Assembly: GCF_001012815.1 (NCBI RefSeq)
Contig: NZ_JYJP01000127.1
Coordinates: forward strand, 1 to 64,000
Direction: 5' to 3'
Length of the DNA stretch: 64,000 bases
DNA from: Vibrio mexicanus
GTDB taxonomy: Bacteria > Pseudomonadota > Gammaproteobacteria > Enterobacterales > Vibrionaceae
Positions 45,734 to 54,944 of the stretch are shown here, piece by piece. Position numbers and translations under genes: made by a program. Under the pieces are notes generated by a model that made no database searches, had not been told where the DNA came from, and saw only the letters and a list, made by a program, of their open reading frames with translations. Numbering within the stretch: the first letter of the stretch is position 1; each line of letters opens with the position of its first letter.

Positions 45734-46354
45734 CTAGCTATCTCTCAATAATAGAAAGGTGCCACAGCTTGCAAAAGCACCGCCGCATATCTTGTTAAGC
45801 CAGTGCTTGCTTTGACTGTTTACAAAATAGCGACGAGATTTTGTGGCGAACAAAGCGTAAAGAGATAACACGCCGCCGACAGCGAGCGTTGAGATCGCGA
45901 TAACGATGAAAGACTGTTGGACTGTTATGGCTTGTAAATTGATGAACGCAGGAAAAAAGCCCATATAAAAAAGAATGGCCTTCGGGTTGCTCAGTGTCAT
46001 TATGAATCCCGTCAAAAGGCTAGCGTGACTTGCTGCTTTTGATTTCACCTCGGTAATATCACTAGTCACTGCGGGTTGGCACCATGTTCGGTAAGCAAGC
46101 CAAAACAAGTAAACAACACCAAGGTACTTGATAATACCTGCTAGGTCGCCCATCAAATTCGCTATGAAAGCCAAACCAGTAATAGCTAAAACGATAAACA
46201 CGTAATCCGCGATGAGCACGCCAATGACAACCAATAGCCCTTGAATCCAGCCCGCTGATAATGTACGTGATACGACGGCGAGCACTGAAGGCCCCGGGAT
46301 CGCTGCGGATAAAGCGATGGCGATAAAAAGTGCGATACTCGATTCAATGGTCAT
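45734..46354 (-). CDS. LysE/RhtB-family exporter
   Basis: A 206-residue inner-membrane protein with about six helices and the family motif AAIPGPSVLAVVSRTLSAGWIQG near the N-terminus. MTIESSIALF is the start because its ATG overlaps the stop of the upstream DJ-1 gene (ATGA, 46351-46354), showing translational coupling. Family members export amino acids such as lysine, threonine or homoserine lactone. The substrate is unknown. Confidence 0.9.
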   Translation of the reverse strand: MTIESSIALFIAIALSAAIPGPSVLAVVSRTLSAGWIQGLLVVIGVLIADYVFIVLAITGLAFIANLMGDLAGIIKYLGVVYLFWLAYRTWCQPAVTSDITEVKSKAASHASLLTGFIMTLSNPKAILFYMGFFPAFINLQAITVQQSFIVIAISTLAVGGVLSLYALFATKSRRYFVNSQSKHWLNKICGGAFASCGTFLLLRDS

Positions 46355-46926
46355 GATTTTTCCCAACGATACTCCATTTGGTGGGCGACTTGATTCGCAA
46401 AATCTAGATCGATGAGCTCGCATACCAAATGCAAACTCATATCAATGCCCGCAGAGATTCCGCCTGAAGTGGTATATTTACCTGAGCTAACCCAGCGTTT
46501 GTTCTCTAGAACGTCAAGGGTAGGGAATTGGCGCTTTAAGTCAGGGATATCTTCCCAATGTGTTGTGACGGAAAGGTTGTCGAGCAATCCTGCACCTGCA
46601 AGCAGAAATGCGCCAGTGCAAACCGATACCACTTTTGACGCTTTAGTATCGACGTCTTGTATCCAGCTAATAACTTTGCTGTTGTTCATCTCCTCGGTAT
46701 GAACACCGCCAACGACAACCAGAAGATCGACATCGGGATGTTCTTCGATTGTGTAGTGAGGCAGGACATTAAGGCCACCGCGCGCGAAGACGGGTTCCGC
46801 CTTTTCTGCCACAAAAAACACATTCCAGTCAGACGCTCTAAGTCTTTTCGCTGTGCTGAATACTTCAAATGGCCCAGCAAAATCGAGGACTTCGGCTTCG
46901 TCATAAATATAGATAGCGATGTTCAT
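46351..46926 (-). CDS. DJ-1/PfpI-family protein (GATase1-like)
   Basis: A 191-residue protein: IAIYIYDEAEVLDFAGPFEVF at the start, DLLVVVGGVH in the middle, and the nucleophile elbow SVCTGAFLLAGAGLLDNL with Cys near residue 102; THWEDI follows. This is the AraC-amidase/isonitrile hydratase-like group. It is coupled to the LysE exporter downstream. Catalytic role (protease, glyoxalase III or hydratase) not decidable. Confidence 0.88.
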   Translation of the reverse strand: MNIAIYIYDEAEVLDFAGPFEVFSTAKRLRASDWNVFFVAEKAEPVFARGGLNVLPHYTIEEHPDVDLLVVVGGVHTEEMNNSKVISWIQDVDTKASKVVSVCTGAFLLAGAGLLDNLSVTTHWEDIPDLKRQFPTLDVLENKRWVSSGKYTTSGGISAGIDMSLHLVCELIDLDFANQVAHQMEYRWEKS

Positions 46927-47361
46927 TTTGACTCCCGATGAAAGGGCAACAGAGTAAATAGATAGCTTACGCTAATGAAAAAGGATGGGTTAACAAGCCG
47001 TTGGTTAAAAACTTGTGCTACAACACCAAATAAATTTAGGACGCGTACACGCTATTACAGCCATGTTAATTCTTTCGTTAAATCGACATGGGCTTAGACT
47101 AGTGCGCAAATTTCTCATTTTGAAAGTGAGCGTTCATTTTGACAAATAACTTCTCAAATTGACGAAAGATAGGGGGATGGAAAAGGTTAGTACTCAGCGA
47201 ACTGAGCAAGATTGTACCATCAGGATTTGATAATAATTCATTATAAAACAACAGCTTGATTAGATTGATTTGCGATAATTAGACTGAATTAAAGTTGTAT
47301 TGGTAGTTTGGCAAAGCCTTGCAATTGCACTGTCAGGATTAAAATAAAGACAGAGGCAGTT
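46927..47361. other. Gene-free AT-rich stretch
   Basis: No convincing gene. It holds promoters for the divergent DJ-1/LysE operon and the NAD-epimerase gene. GACAGAGGCAG at 47350 supplies the ribosome site for the latter. Confidence 0.35.
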
Positions 47362-48300
47362 ATGGCACATTATCTAGTTACAGGCGGTTGCGGGTTTATC
47401 GGTTCTCATTTAGTGGATGCGTTAATGGCGCAGGGGCATCGTGTGAGGATCTTAGATAATCTTTCTACCGGGCATCGAAGCAATGTTCCAAGGCATTGCG
47501 AAGTCAGGGTGGCAGATATATGTGAGCCCAGTGTGGTAGAAGCCGCAATGCAGGGTATGGACGGCTGCTTTCACTTAGCTGCTATCGCATCGGTAGAGCG
47601 CTCGAATGAAGCGTGGGTAGAAACCCACGAAGTAAACTTGACTGGAAGCATTCGTGTTTTTGAAGCCGCAAGAGCAAACAGCACGCCCGTTGTCTATGCC
47701 TCTTCGGCGGCTATCTATGGTGATAACGAAAATATGCCGTTGTCAGAGAAAGAAGCACCGAGCCCGCTGACCGCATATGGTGCAGATAAACTTGGGTCAG
47801 AGCTACACGCTCGCGTGGCTTCTCTTGTTCATGGAGTGCCGACGACTGGTATGCGTTTCTTTAATGTGTTTGGGCCGCGTCAGGATCCAAAATCGCCTTA
47901 CTCCGGCGTTATTTCAATCTTTGCAGATCGAATCATGGCAAGCCAACCACTGATGATATTCGGAGATGGAGAACAAACTCGAGATTTTATTTATGTCGGA
48001 GATGTCGTTAGATTTTTGATGGCTGCAATGCAGAATGTCGGCGCGGAGGCTAAAGTTTACAATGTTTGTCGCGGAGGAACGATGTCGGTCAACGAGCTTG
48101 CTACAACGCTGATGAGCATCACCGGTTATAAGACAGAAATCAGCTATCAGCCAGCGCGTAGAGGAGATATTCGCCGGTCAATTGGGGACCCAAGTAAAGC
48201 GAACAGAGAGATCAATATCCATGCGAAAACGACAGTCGAGGAAGGGCTCCGTGAGCTTGTATCTTTCATCAATGGTGAATGGCGTCAACGCTCGGCATAA
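47362..48300 (+). CDS. NAD-dependent sugar epimerase/dehydratase (GalE/WbpP-like)
   Basis: A 312-residue extended SDR. The Rossmann motif YLVTGGCGFIGSHLVDAL opens the protein, and the catalytic SSAAIYG and YGADK are in place (Tyr-x3-Lys). FFNVFGPRQDP and GDGEQTRDFIYVGDVV are typical UDP-sugar 4-epimerase segments. It probably epimerises a UDP-hexose or acts as a UDP-glucuronate/GlcNAc epimerase for envelope sugars. AGAGG upstream fixes ATG 47362. No other sugar genes are adjacent. Confidence 0.9.
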   Translation: MAHYLVTGGCGFIGSHLVDALMAQGHRVRILDNLSTGHRSNVPRHCEVRVADICEPSVVEAAMQGMDGCFHLAAIASVERSNEAWVETHEVNLTGSIRVFEAARANSTPVVYASSAAIYGDNENMPLSEKEAPSPLTAYGADKLGSELHARVASLVHGVPTTGMRFFNVFGPRQDPKSPYSGVISIFADRIMASQPLMIFGDGEQTRDFIYVGDVVRFLMAAMQNVGAEAKVYNVCRGGTMSVNELATTLMSITGYKTEISYQPARRGDIRRSIGDPSKANREINIHAKTTVEEGLRELVSFINGEWRQRSA

Positions 48301-48379
48301 ACCCCAATGGCTAGCAGGTTGCAATCAAGGCCGCAAGATGCGGCCTTAGTTATTTAATTAGGTGGATGTAATCGCTTAA

Positions 48380-48685
48380 TCAACCTAAAACAGGGCGGAA
48401 GAAACTTCGCTCGTAGCTAACGATACAGTCAACGTTGTCTGCATATTGGAAAGCTTTGATACACTCCTGATCATTTAGCGAGTCAGCTCGATATTGTTCA
48501 TAGGCAGCAAGGCTTTCAAAATTAAACAGAGCCAAAGCGATGTTGTTGGCGCCTTCTGAGGGAAGAAAATAACCATTGTGTGTCCCGCCAAATTTCTCAA
48601 CAAGCGGTATCCACATGCGGGCGTAGGTTTCAAACTCTGCGACTTTTTTGGGATTAATGACGTATCGAATGTAGCAAGTGATCAT
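48380..48685 (-). CDS. NIPSNAP-family protein
   Basis: A 101-residue ferredoxin-like (dimeric alpha+beta barrel) protein with the NIPSNAP pattern: ITCYIRYVINPKKVAEFETYARMW, TVNGYFLPSEGA-type loop (here HNGYFLPSEGANN), YEQYRADSLNDQE and YERSFFRPV at the end. The function of bacterial members is unknown. Confidence 0.85.
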   Translation of the reverse strand: MITCYIRYVINPKKVAEFETYARMWIPLVEKFGGTHNGYFLPSEGANNIALALFNFESLAAYEQYRADSLNDQECIKAFQYADNVDCIVSYERSFFRPVLG

Positions 48686-48796
48686 CGATAAATTTCCTTA
48701 ATTAGTTGGTAGCTCAAATCGGTCTGTGTGTCAGTTAGCAATCAGAGGTTATTGAATCGACAAGACGAGCGGGTTACGTGTACGCATACTTGGCGA

Positions 48797-49177
48797 TTAA
48801 ACCATAAAGTGCGTCGCGCAAATCTTGTTTCTAAATGGGTCACGTAAATAAGCCATATACAGCTTTCTTTCGGGGGTTGCTCTGATCCCAGGTGGTTCTT
48901 CGCAGGTAGTGCCGCCATTTCTCAAACCGGCTTCATGCCATGCGTCGACCAGTTCTGGGCTACTGGCTTTAAATCCGATCGTCACGCCGTTTCCTATACT
49001 CATAGGTTCGCCATTAACTGGATTGGTGATACCGAAGACACTCTCTTTACTCATGTAAAAACAACGGCCTTTAGCGTCAATGACTCCTTCCGAGTAACCT
49101 AAAACGGATAAGATAGCATCGTAAAACTCTTTGGAACGTTCAATATCATTCGATCCCAACATTATGTGGCTAAACAA
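48797..49177 (-). CDS. VOC-family protein (glyoxalase-like)
   Basis: A 126-residue VOC protein: FSHIMLGSNDIERSKEFYDAIL at the start (His metal ligand), SIGNGVTIGFKASSPELVDA in the middle and YMAYLRDPFRNKICATHFM at the end, where the Glu ligand is replaced. Third VOC gene in about 11 kb. Role unknown. Confidence 0.88.
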   Translation of the reverse strand: MFSHIMLGSNDIERSKEFYDAILSVLGYSEGVIDAKGRCFYMSKESVFGITNPVNGEPMSIGNGVTIGFKASSPELVDAWHEAGLRNGGTTCEEPPGIRATPERKLYMAYLRDPFRNKICATHFMV

Positions 49178-49358
49178 GCGAAATTCTCCTTCTAATTGTT
49201 ATGTATGCTCAGAGACTACTAGAACAAGCTTTTCACGCCAAACTATTTAGCAAACGTTCGGCGAAGTTAATAGATAGATAAGTAACGCTTTGTAAATTAA
49301 AGATAAAACCCAATTAGCTTTGATGGGCCACATGAATGTGAAATCGGTGATATCTGGG

Positions 49359-49993
49359 TTATTTCAATTTCGGCAAGTATTTGGGCCAATTAGCGGCATA
49401 GTAAACAAACACGAGAAGAAAGCCATACAAGCCACTTATCATGCTAGAAAGATAGTAATCGGGTACGCCTTCTAACATTTGCTGAAATGTCGTCGAGGAT
49501 ATTTCCCCTGACTCAATTAGAGCGTAACTTTTGACAAGTTCAAAGGTGAGTTGCATGTTTTTAAGAATGGAAAAGTAGAGGAAATAGCCAACGGCTGATA
49601 TTGGGAGTAAAACCAATAGAGGTTGTGTGACTTTATTGGGGCGTAAAAAATGAAGTAAACCGATAATGCTAATAGCCCAAACTTGGATCATGGCTGCTGC
49701 GTAAGTGACACCAAATATTTCATAGGTATTGCCAATATGCATTCGAAAAACAAACATGGCCGCTAAGCTAAAAAGTACAAAGAGTGCAGGTTTTCGCCAA
49801 CTCGGTTTTATCATAGAGAGAAGTGAGACTATCGCGACGAACACGGTAAATTGGATGAGGAAGTCCGAGTCAGGTAACCATGCGATGGTTCCAGCGTAGG
49901 TTGCCAAATACCCCCAAAATAGAGACCAAGTGGCGCAACCGCTAAGATTAAAACCAACCTAATTACAAACCAGTAGACAACGCCGATGTTCAT
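49359..49993 (-). pseudogene. Multi-helix membrane protein, single-base frameshift
   Basis: MNIGVVYWFVIRLVLILAVA follows a strong GGAGGTGA. The frame breaks in the G-run at 49911-49915; one more G turns ...LYFGG-IWQPT into ...LYFGG-YLATYAGTIAWLPD and gives 211 residues with about six hydrophobic helices. No family recognised. Otherwise, the two halves fit without overlap. Confidence 0.78.
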
Positions 49994-50319
49994 ATCGCTC
50001 ACCTCCGAGCACGACAATATGGCTTGGATTAGCCTAATACTATCGTCTCAAATCAAACTTCTTGTTTCCTAGCGCTGTCGTCAGTTACACAGTTTGAAGT
50101 GCTTATTATGCTGTTGTGCTCATTTCTATGAGCGGAACATTTTAGCCTAAGTATAGGGCAAAACTGGCGAGTTGAAGGCTTATGCTTCGTTGAGAATATG
50201 AATAAACGCTCTAATGGGTTTAGTTTCGTTCAGTCACAACGAAGCATGGGATTGTTCTCTTATACCCGCGATACCTCGATGATTCGGGTTAGTTTTGAGA
50301 ATTTCGCTTACAAAATCGT
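49994..50319. other. Intergenic stretch before the hydrolase stop
   Basis: No gene seen. ATGCTTCGTTG near 50181 and CAACGAAGCAT near 50240 are an inverted pair 11 bases long with a loop of more than 40 bases and no T-run. Confidence 0.35.
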
Positions 50320-51256
50320 TCATTGACGCTTTGGCAACCATGATTGAACATCTTTAAGGACAAGACTGACAGCGCTTTCGCCATCGGTGGTTTTGAGTGA
50401 GTGGTCGAGTTCTTCGTAGAGTTTAAAGGCAATATTGGATTTACTTTTTTGCAGAGTGTCCGCTTGGATTGTGGCAAGTTCCACCGAAACGTTTTTGTCC
50501 ATGCCTGCTTGGATAAGAAGAAGAGGTGAATTGACCTGAGATAGAACCGCTGTTTGATCGATCTCGAACATGTTTCTCCACCATACGTAACCATGGCCAC
50601 TTATATTTAAGTCAAAGGGCTCACTATTTAGTACGTGATTATGGAAACCCTTAAAGCCATTCGAAGCTTCTTGATAGGCCTCGCCAGAGCCCATTTCAGC
50701 TTTCATACTGTGTAATACATCATCAATGAACTTGCGCCCACCACCATTGAACGCAATCGTTGCATCGATATAGTTGACTTGGGACGCCACCATTCCCGCC
50801 ACGACCGCACCTTCACTCCCCCAATGAAAACGATGTAGTCATACTGGTTCTCTGCATCTAATGTGTCGAACACCTGAACATAGTCTTGAACACGTTGGTC
50901 TGGGGAGTCATTTTGTATGTATTCGGCAGGACAGTCCTCCCGATTGGGATTTGCATCCCAGACAAGTGATTCGTTGATACCATACTTCTCCACGGTGAGT
51001 ACATCGGCATCTGGAATGAGTTGGGAAAATTCGTTATTGATGCGAGTATTTTGGCGAACACTGTTGCAATCAGAGCTTGAGCGATAACCAGTAGTGCTTC
51101 TGAATCTGGCTTGGACTTATCAAGATAATAATGAATGGTTGAGCCGTTTTCGCGCTCAACTGAAAGAGAGCTGATAGACTCAGGTTTAGATTCAGACGCC
51201 CATGAAAGAGACGACACCATCGTCACCATACTTAATGATAAAGTAACCGTTTTCAT
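50320..51256 (-). pseudogene. Secreted alpha/beta-hydrolase, two single-base frameshifts
   Basis: MKTVTLSLSMVTMVSSLSWA is a signal peptide. Three successive frames fit a 312-residue hydrolase once one G/C is restored at 51076 and one in the C-run at 50818-50822. The second repair rebuilds the nucleophile elbow: YIVFIGG-SEGAVVAGMVA (G-x-S-x-G). LIQAGMDKNV and the catalytic His in EELDHSLK follow. Possible dienelactone hydrolase- or peptidase-type; the substrate is unknown. Both breaks are in G/C runs. Confidence 0.8.
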
Positions 51257-51472
51257 CTATGCTCCTTGGTTTGTCTGATTTAACGTTAATTTAAGCCGTT
51301 AATCTTCCTTGCTAAAGTTTGGAATTTGCCGAATAAGAAGTTCAGACTAGCAAGAGATGTAAGTGCCTGTTAATACCGTTATACGACTAATTTACTTACG
51401 TATTAAAGCCAAGACATCTGTGCAATAATTGTTGTCACCACTTTTGACTCAATAAAGTGGTGACTTGCCCCT

Positions 51473-51711
51473 TTAGTTGGGAATACTCATTGTACCTTTG
51501 ATCACCGTCACCGCTTGCCCTTTGAGTTTCGTTCTATTCTCTGGCACCGATTCGACGTCGACGTACCCCCGTCTTTCAGAGGCTTGAAAAGCTTTTAAAT
51601 GCGTCTTCTTTAGCTATTTTTAACAGTGAACATTGAGCGCACAATGCGCCGAGCCTGTTACACCAGAGGAAGAAAAAGATTGAATAGCTTATATTGATTG
51701 GTGTTTTCCAT
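51473..51711 (-). pseudogene. Remnant of a PhzF-family isomerase gene
   Basis: Minus-strand DNA reads GVTGSAHCAL and, in a frame one base off, FQASERRGYVDVES...KLKGQAVTVIKGTMSIPN before a stop at 51473. DPVTGSAHCAL and the Q-A-S-x-R-x-G and G-x-A-V-T-V-I-x-G-T segments are C-terminal hallmarks of PhzF proteins (about 260-300 residues). An ATG at 51711 with a purine-rich leader could be the old start, leaving a large internal deletion. In an otherwise unassigned gap before lepB. Confidence 0.65.
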
Positions 51712-51746
51712 AGCAACTTCTCTATCTTTGCGTATCGAACGGGGTT

Positions 51747-52394
51747 CTAATGAATCTCAAGCGCAAAGCGTTCTGCAAAACGGTCGTGAGATGTTGAAAA
51801 AGCGACGTGTGTGACTTTACCCATGATTTTGTCGCTTTCTACAAAACCCCAATATCGAGAATCTGCACTGTTGTTACGATGGTCACCAAGGACAAAGTAG
51901 TTATCGTCAGGAACGGTAAAGGCACCATTGATCTTTGGTAGATTGCCTTCCTCGCCGTATTGGATAAAGTGGCTTGCACCATCTAGGTATTCAAGATTGA
52001 TGTCCGCATTACTATCTGAAGGGACTTTTGTAGACGTAAGTTTCTCGCCATTCACGAAGATTTCTCGCCCAGCGAAACTGATGTGGTCGCCAGGTATACC
52101 CACTACGCGTTTAACGTAGAGCTGGGTGGTATGCGGTGGAACGAACGTAACAACGTCACCTCGTTCTGGGCCGCCATAATCGAACAGGCGTTTATTGGCA
52201 AATGGCAGAGATGGACCATAATGGATTTTGTTCACGACTAGCCAATCACCATCATATAGGGTTGGCTCCATTGAGCCACTGGGTACCCGATTCCAATCAG
52301 CGACCGCAGTGCGGAAAAAGGCAAGACCAACTAAGAACATAATAAAACCTACATTATTCTTAAATAGTCGAAGTACCTTGTTAGTCCATGTCAT
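51747..52394 (-). CDS. lepB: Signal peptidase I, second paralogue
   Basis: A 215-residue membrane-anchored Ser/Lys protease. The N-terminal helix is FIMFLVGLAFF; the catalytic Ser41 is in PSGSMEPTLYDGDWLVV and Lys95 in LYVKRVVGIPGD; box E is LGDHRNNSADSRYWGFV. It is shorter than E. coli LepB (324 aa) with only one evident membrane helix, and is not next to lepA or rnc, so a specialised second copy is likely. Confidence 0.92.
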   Translation of the reverse strand: MTWTNKVLRLFKNNVGFIMFLVGLAFFRTAVADWNRVPSGSMEPTLYDGDWLVVNKIHYGPSLPFANKRLFDYGGPERGDVVTFVPPHTTQLYVKRVVGIPGDHISFAGREIFVNGEKLTSTKVPSDSNADINLEYLDGASHFIQYGEEGNLPKINGAFTVPDDNYFVLGDHRNNSADSRYWGFVESDKIMGKVTHVAFSTSHDRFAERFALEIH

Positions 52395-52477
52395 GAGCCG
52401 TTTCTCCTTTCAAGCCAATAAGCCATAGTTGGAGTCCAAACTTATTGATTTAGTTCCAATAATATTGGCTTGCGATT

Positions 52478-53104
52478 TTAACGCTCACTTAAAGCCACTT
52501 TACTAGCTAAACCGATAAGAAGTACACCAGACACACCTTCCATGATTCGAGTGTAGTGTTGTGAATTTGCACGGCTAAACGCCCAGCTGCCTACGCAGGC
52601 GTACAGAATATTGCATAGCGTCGCGAGAGCGCTAAATACGAGCCCAAGCATCAGCAACTGCGAACTTGCTGAACCATGAGTCGTGTCAATGAACTGAGGT
52701 AAGAAGGATAAAAAGAATAGGGCGACCTTTGGGTTCAAGATACTGACCACGACACCTTGGACAAACACTCCACGTTGAGATTCTACTTCATCGCGAACAA
52801 CAAGAGTGCTCTTCCCACGCCACATTGACAGCAGCGCTTGAACGCCTAAGTAGACTAAGTATGCTGCACCAAGCCATTTGACAATACTAAAGGCCAACGC
52901 AGAACTCAGGATAATGGCAGAGAGACCCAAACAAGCAGCAAGCGTGTGAACAAAATAACCAACACCCAATCCAAATGCCGCCTTCATACCGCTGGTAAAC
53001 TTACCTTTCATTGTATTTGAAACAATGTAAACGACATCAGGTCCAGGAATCATATTGATGGTAAGACAAGCAACAATAAACAGTAGAATTGAGTTGAAAT
53101 CCAT
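52478..53104 (-). CDS. LysE/RhtB-family exporter
   Basis: A 208-residue six-helix exporter with the N-terminal family motif NMIPGPDVVYIVSNTMKGKF and ILNPKVALFFLSFLPQFIDT in the middle. AGGAGA upstream sets the start at 53104. It is not closely similar to the LysE copy at 45734. Substrate unknown. Confidence 0.92.
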   Translation of the reverse strand: MDFNSILLFIVACLTINMIPGPDVVYIVSNTMKGKFTSGMKAAFGLGVGYFVHTLAACLGLSAIILSSALAFSIVKWLGAAYLVYLGVQALLSMWRGKSTLVVRDEVESQRGVFVQGVVVSILNPKVALFFLSFLPQFIDTTHGSASSQLLMLGLVFSALATLCNILYACVGSWAFSRANSQHYTRIMEGVSGVLLIGLASKVALSER

Positions 53105-53239
53105 TGCGTCTTCTCCTTTCATAACAATCGCTCAAGATTATACGTATTAGCACTGCTCATAACCGAGACTTATTAACAATTGATCGAGTACTAGAGATAC
53201 ATGTAAAAGCCAGCGTTGGTAGCGCTGGCTTTATCGAGG

Positions 53240-53499
53240 TTACTTCAGTGGATCGTTGTCAGGCAATGCCTTATGAATCCATAGCGCGAGTCGTTTCTTA
53301 AGATTTGCGCCATCCATCTTGTCTTCAGGGAGGGAGGGATTTGATTGACTCCGACAAGGAAAAGATACACCGCTTTAATTTTCGTTGGTTGAGGAGAGGT
53401 GGGTAAGTCGAACCCTTGCATCTTTGCCATTTTAAGACCGACTTCTACAGCCTTTTTTACCAGCTTATCTTCGTTATGGAGCTTGACGGTTTTGGACAT
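53240..53499 (-). pseudogene. DUF5062 protein, single-base frameshift
   Basis: HNEDKLVKKAVEVGLKMAKM and TKIKAVYLFLVGVNQIPP are the DUF5062 signature. The frame breaks in the G-run at 53332-53334 (C-run on the coding strand). One more base restores LPEDKMDGANLKKRLALWIH and a stop at 53240, giving 86 residues, as usual for the family. Function unknown. Confidence 0.8.
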
Positions 53500-53893
53500 A
53501 GCATTTCCCTTAGAAACTGATCGTTAAGTCAGTATATCAAACAAAATCGACGCGAAATCAGGACAGTACATAAAAAGAGAGCTAGGTAGTAGAAACCCAC
53601 CATTTTATGGCTACATAGTTGGTCATCGTCCGGTATCCGCCATCCGCCATTACTACGTTTCCAAATTCGAATTTCTCATATTCCTTTATGTTCGCTAAAA
53701 AAACGATAAATTAAGCACAAACATTACTAATATTCATTAAATTGTAACGTAACGTTGTAGTGCCTTTCTAGATACCGTTCGGTACTTTACAATACAGTAT
53801 AATATAAAATTAGGTGCATAAATGATTTTCGTCCCAACATCATTTTAATGAATGCGGCGTTACAAAGTTACCTAAAGCAGTAGTGGTAGAATT
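53500..53893. other. Gene-free, very AT-rich stretch
   Basis: No convincing gene or hairpin. A run of AT such as TACAGTATAATATAAAATTAG near 53793-53815 resembles a strong -10-type promoter region for the kinase-like gene at 53894. Confidence 0.35.
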
Positions 53894-54625
53894 ATGGGCT
53901 TCAAGCACAGAAAAACTTTTGTACACATGTTGGAAAAACATGACCAGAGGTACTGGATAAAGTTATGTGGAGAACATAAAAGGAATTTACTAAACAGAGG
54001 GATAAATAGAATCTTTAGGTGGTTTCAGGGTACTAGTGACTGGATCTTACATAGCGGACTAGATACTAAGACACGCTTCCTATTGGAGCAAAAAACGTTA
54101 AGAACCGCGTACGAAAAATCACTGCCAGTACCAAAAATTATTATGGAAGGGCGTGGTCTGTTTGTTACGGAGTGTGGTGGGCAGCCAATCACATTACCAC
54201 ACGAAGTTCACCCAAAGCTTCGCTTACAAAGGGCGATGGATGCATTGGTAAAGTTCCATCAAAATGAAGTGATTCATGGGCGTCCAGCCATGCGCGATAT
54301 CCTCATTAATGAGTCAGGTTCGGTCACTTTTGTGGATTTTGAAGAGGCCCGAATTTCAGGTTGCCCAAATTTAATGGCGAGAGACACCTTGTTGCTTCTG
54401 CTGGATTCTTATCGTTTAAATAAGGTGAGCCAAAAAACGCGAGTTGAAATGCTTAATCAGTGGTTGGAAGAAGCGGGCAAGGGGAGTCAACGTGCGATAA
54501 ACTGTGCTGCCCGCACTTTGGCAGCACTGCGCTGGCTCCCTAAAACGGTACTCGTGTTTAAGCGCAATCGCTTATCAAGGCAAATATTGCTGCTGGAACG
54601 TGTCTTGCAAAAAGGGATTCGTTAA
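53894..54625 (+). CDS. Kinase-like protein (LPS/Kdo-kinase or APH-type fold)
   Basis: A 243-residue soluble, basic protein. The catalytic loop is VIHGRPAMRDILINESGSVT (H-G-x-P-x-x-R-D-I-L-I, the shape of HGDLx3NxLxx) and the metal motif is FVDFEEARISG (D-F-E for DFG). The N-lobe Lys may lie in KTRFLLEQKTLRTA. It resembles a lipopolysaccharide kinase or Bud32-like protein. The normal Asp of the HxD triad is replaced (H-G-R-P), so activity should be tested. It stands alone between AT-rich regions. Confidence 0.72.
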   Translation: MGFKHRKTFVHMLEKHDQRYWIKLCGEHKRNLLNRGINRIFRWFQGTSDWILHSGLDTKTRFLLEQKTLRTAYEKSLPVPKIIMEGRGLFVTECGGQPITLPHEVHPKLRLQRAMDALVKFHQNEVIHGRPAMRDILINESGSVTFVDFEEARISGCPNLMARDTLLLLLDSYRLNKVSQKTRVEMLNQWLEEAGKGSQRAINCAARTLAALRWLPKTVLVFKRNRLSRQILLLERVLQKGIR

Positions 54626-54635
54626 TTCGAAGATG

Positions 54636-54670
54636 CAACGCCTCGCTTTTAGCGAGGCGTTGTCGTTTTT
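54636..54670 (+). terminator. Rho-independent terminator of the kinase-like gene
   Basis: AACGCCTCGCTTTTAGCGAGGCGTTGTCGTTTTT: a nine-base-pair stem around TTTTA with a T-run. Confidence 0.85.
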
Positions 54671-54869
54671 AAAGACGCACTAACTTAGTTGCTATTAGCA
54701 TGTTCAAAGTGCTATATCAATTGAAGAACGAGGGGCAGTGATGTCAAAAAAACGGTCTTACCTATTAAGCCTTACCTAACTATGACGAACCTCTCATTAA
54801 TGACGCTAGTTAATTACTAATTCTATTTATTTACAATTTGAAATATGGCTGGGTAAATAAGTTCCTTTG

Positions 54870-54884
54870 GAATAACGGTTATTC
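54870..54884. promoter_or_regulatory. Palindrome GAATAACGGTTATTC, copy 1
   Basis: A 7-1-7 inverted repeat (GAATAAC-G-GTTATTC), perfect on both arms, about 60 bases before the 54945 operon. The identical site is found 1.7 kb on at 56594-56608, before the FadL gene. No known operator matches it exactly in my memory. Confidence 0.65.
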
Positions 54885-54944
54885 TCAATGTAGGCGCCAT
54901 ATATGCTAGACTACTTCCAGAAAATAAAATCAAGGTAAGAATCT

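Larger units (their letters stand above)
54626..54944. promoter_or_regulatory. Leader of the 54945 operon, including a palindromic site
   Basis: GAGGCGTTG...TTTAGCGAGGCGTTG repeats after the kinase stop at 54640 form a short hairpin (CGCCTCGC/GCGAGGCG) that probably ends that transcript. GAATAACGGTTATTC lies at 54870-54884, 60 bases before the next ATG. Confidence 0.55.

Noticed and set aside
50181..50250. An 11-bp inverted pair (ATGCTTCGTTG/CAACGAAGCAT) as terminator or small RNA
   Set aside because: The loop exceeds 40 bases, there is no T-run, and no promoter was seen. Probably chance or a weak fold.
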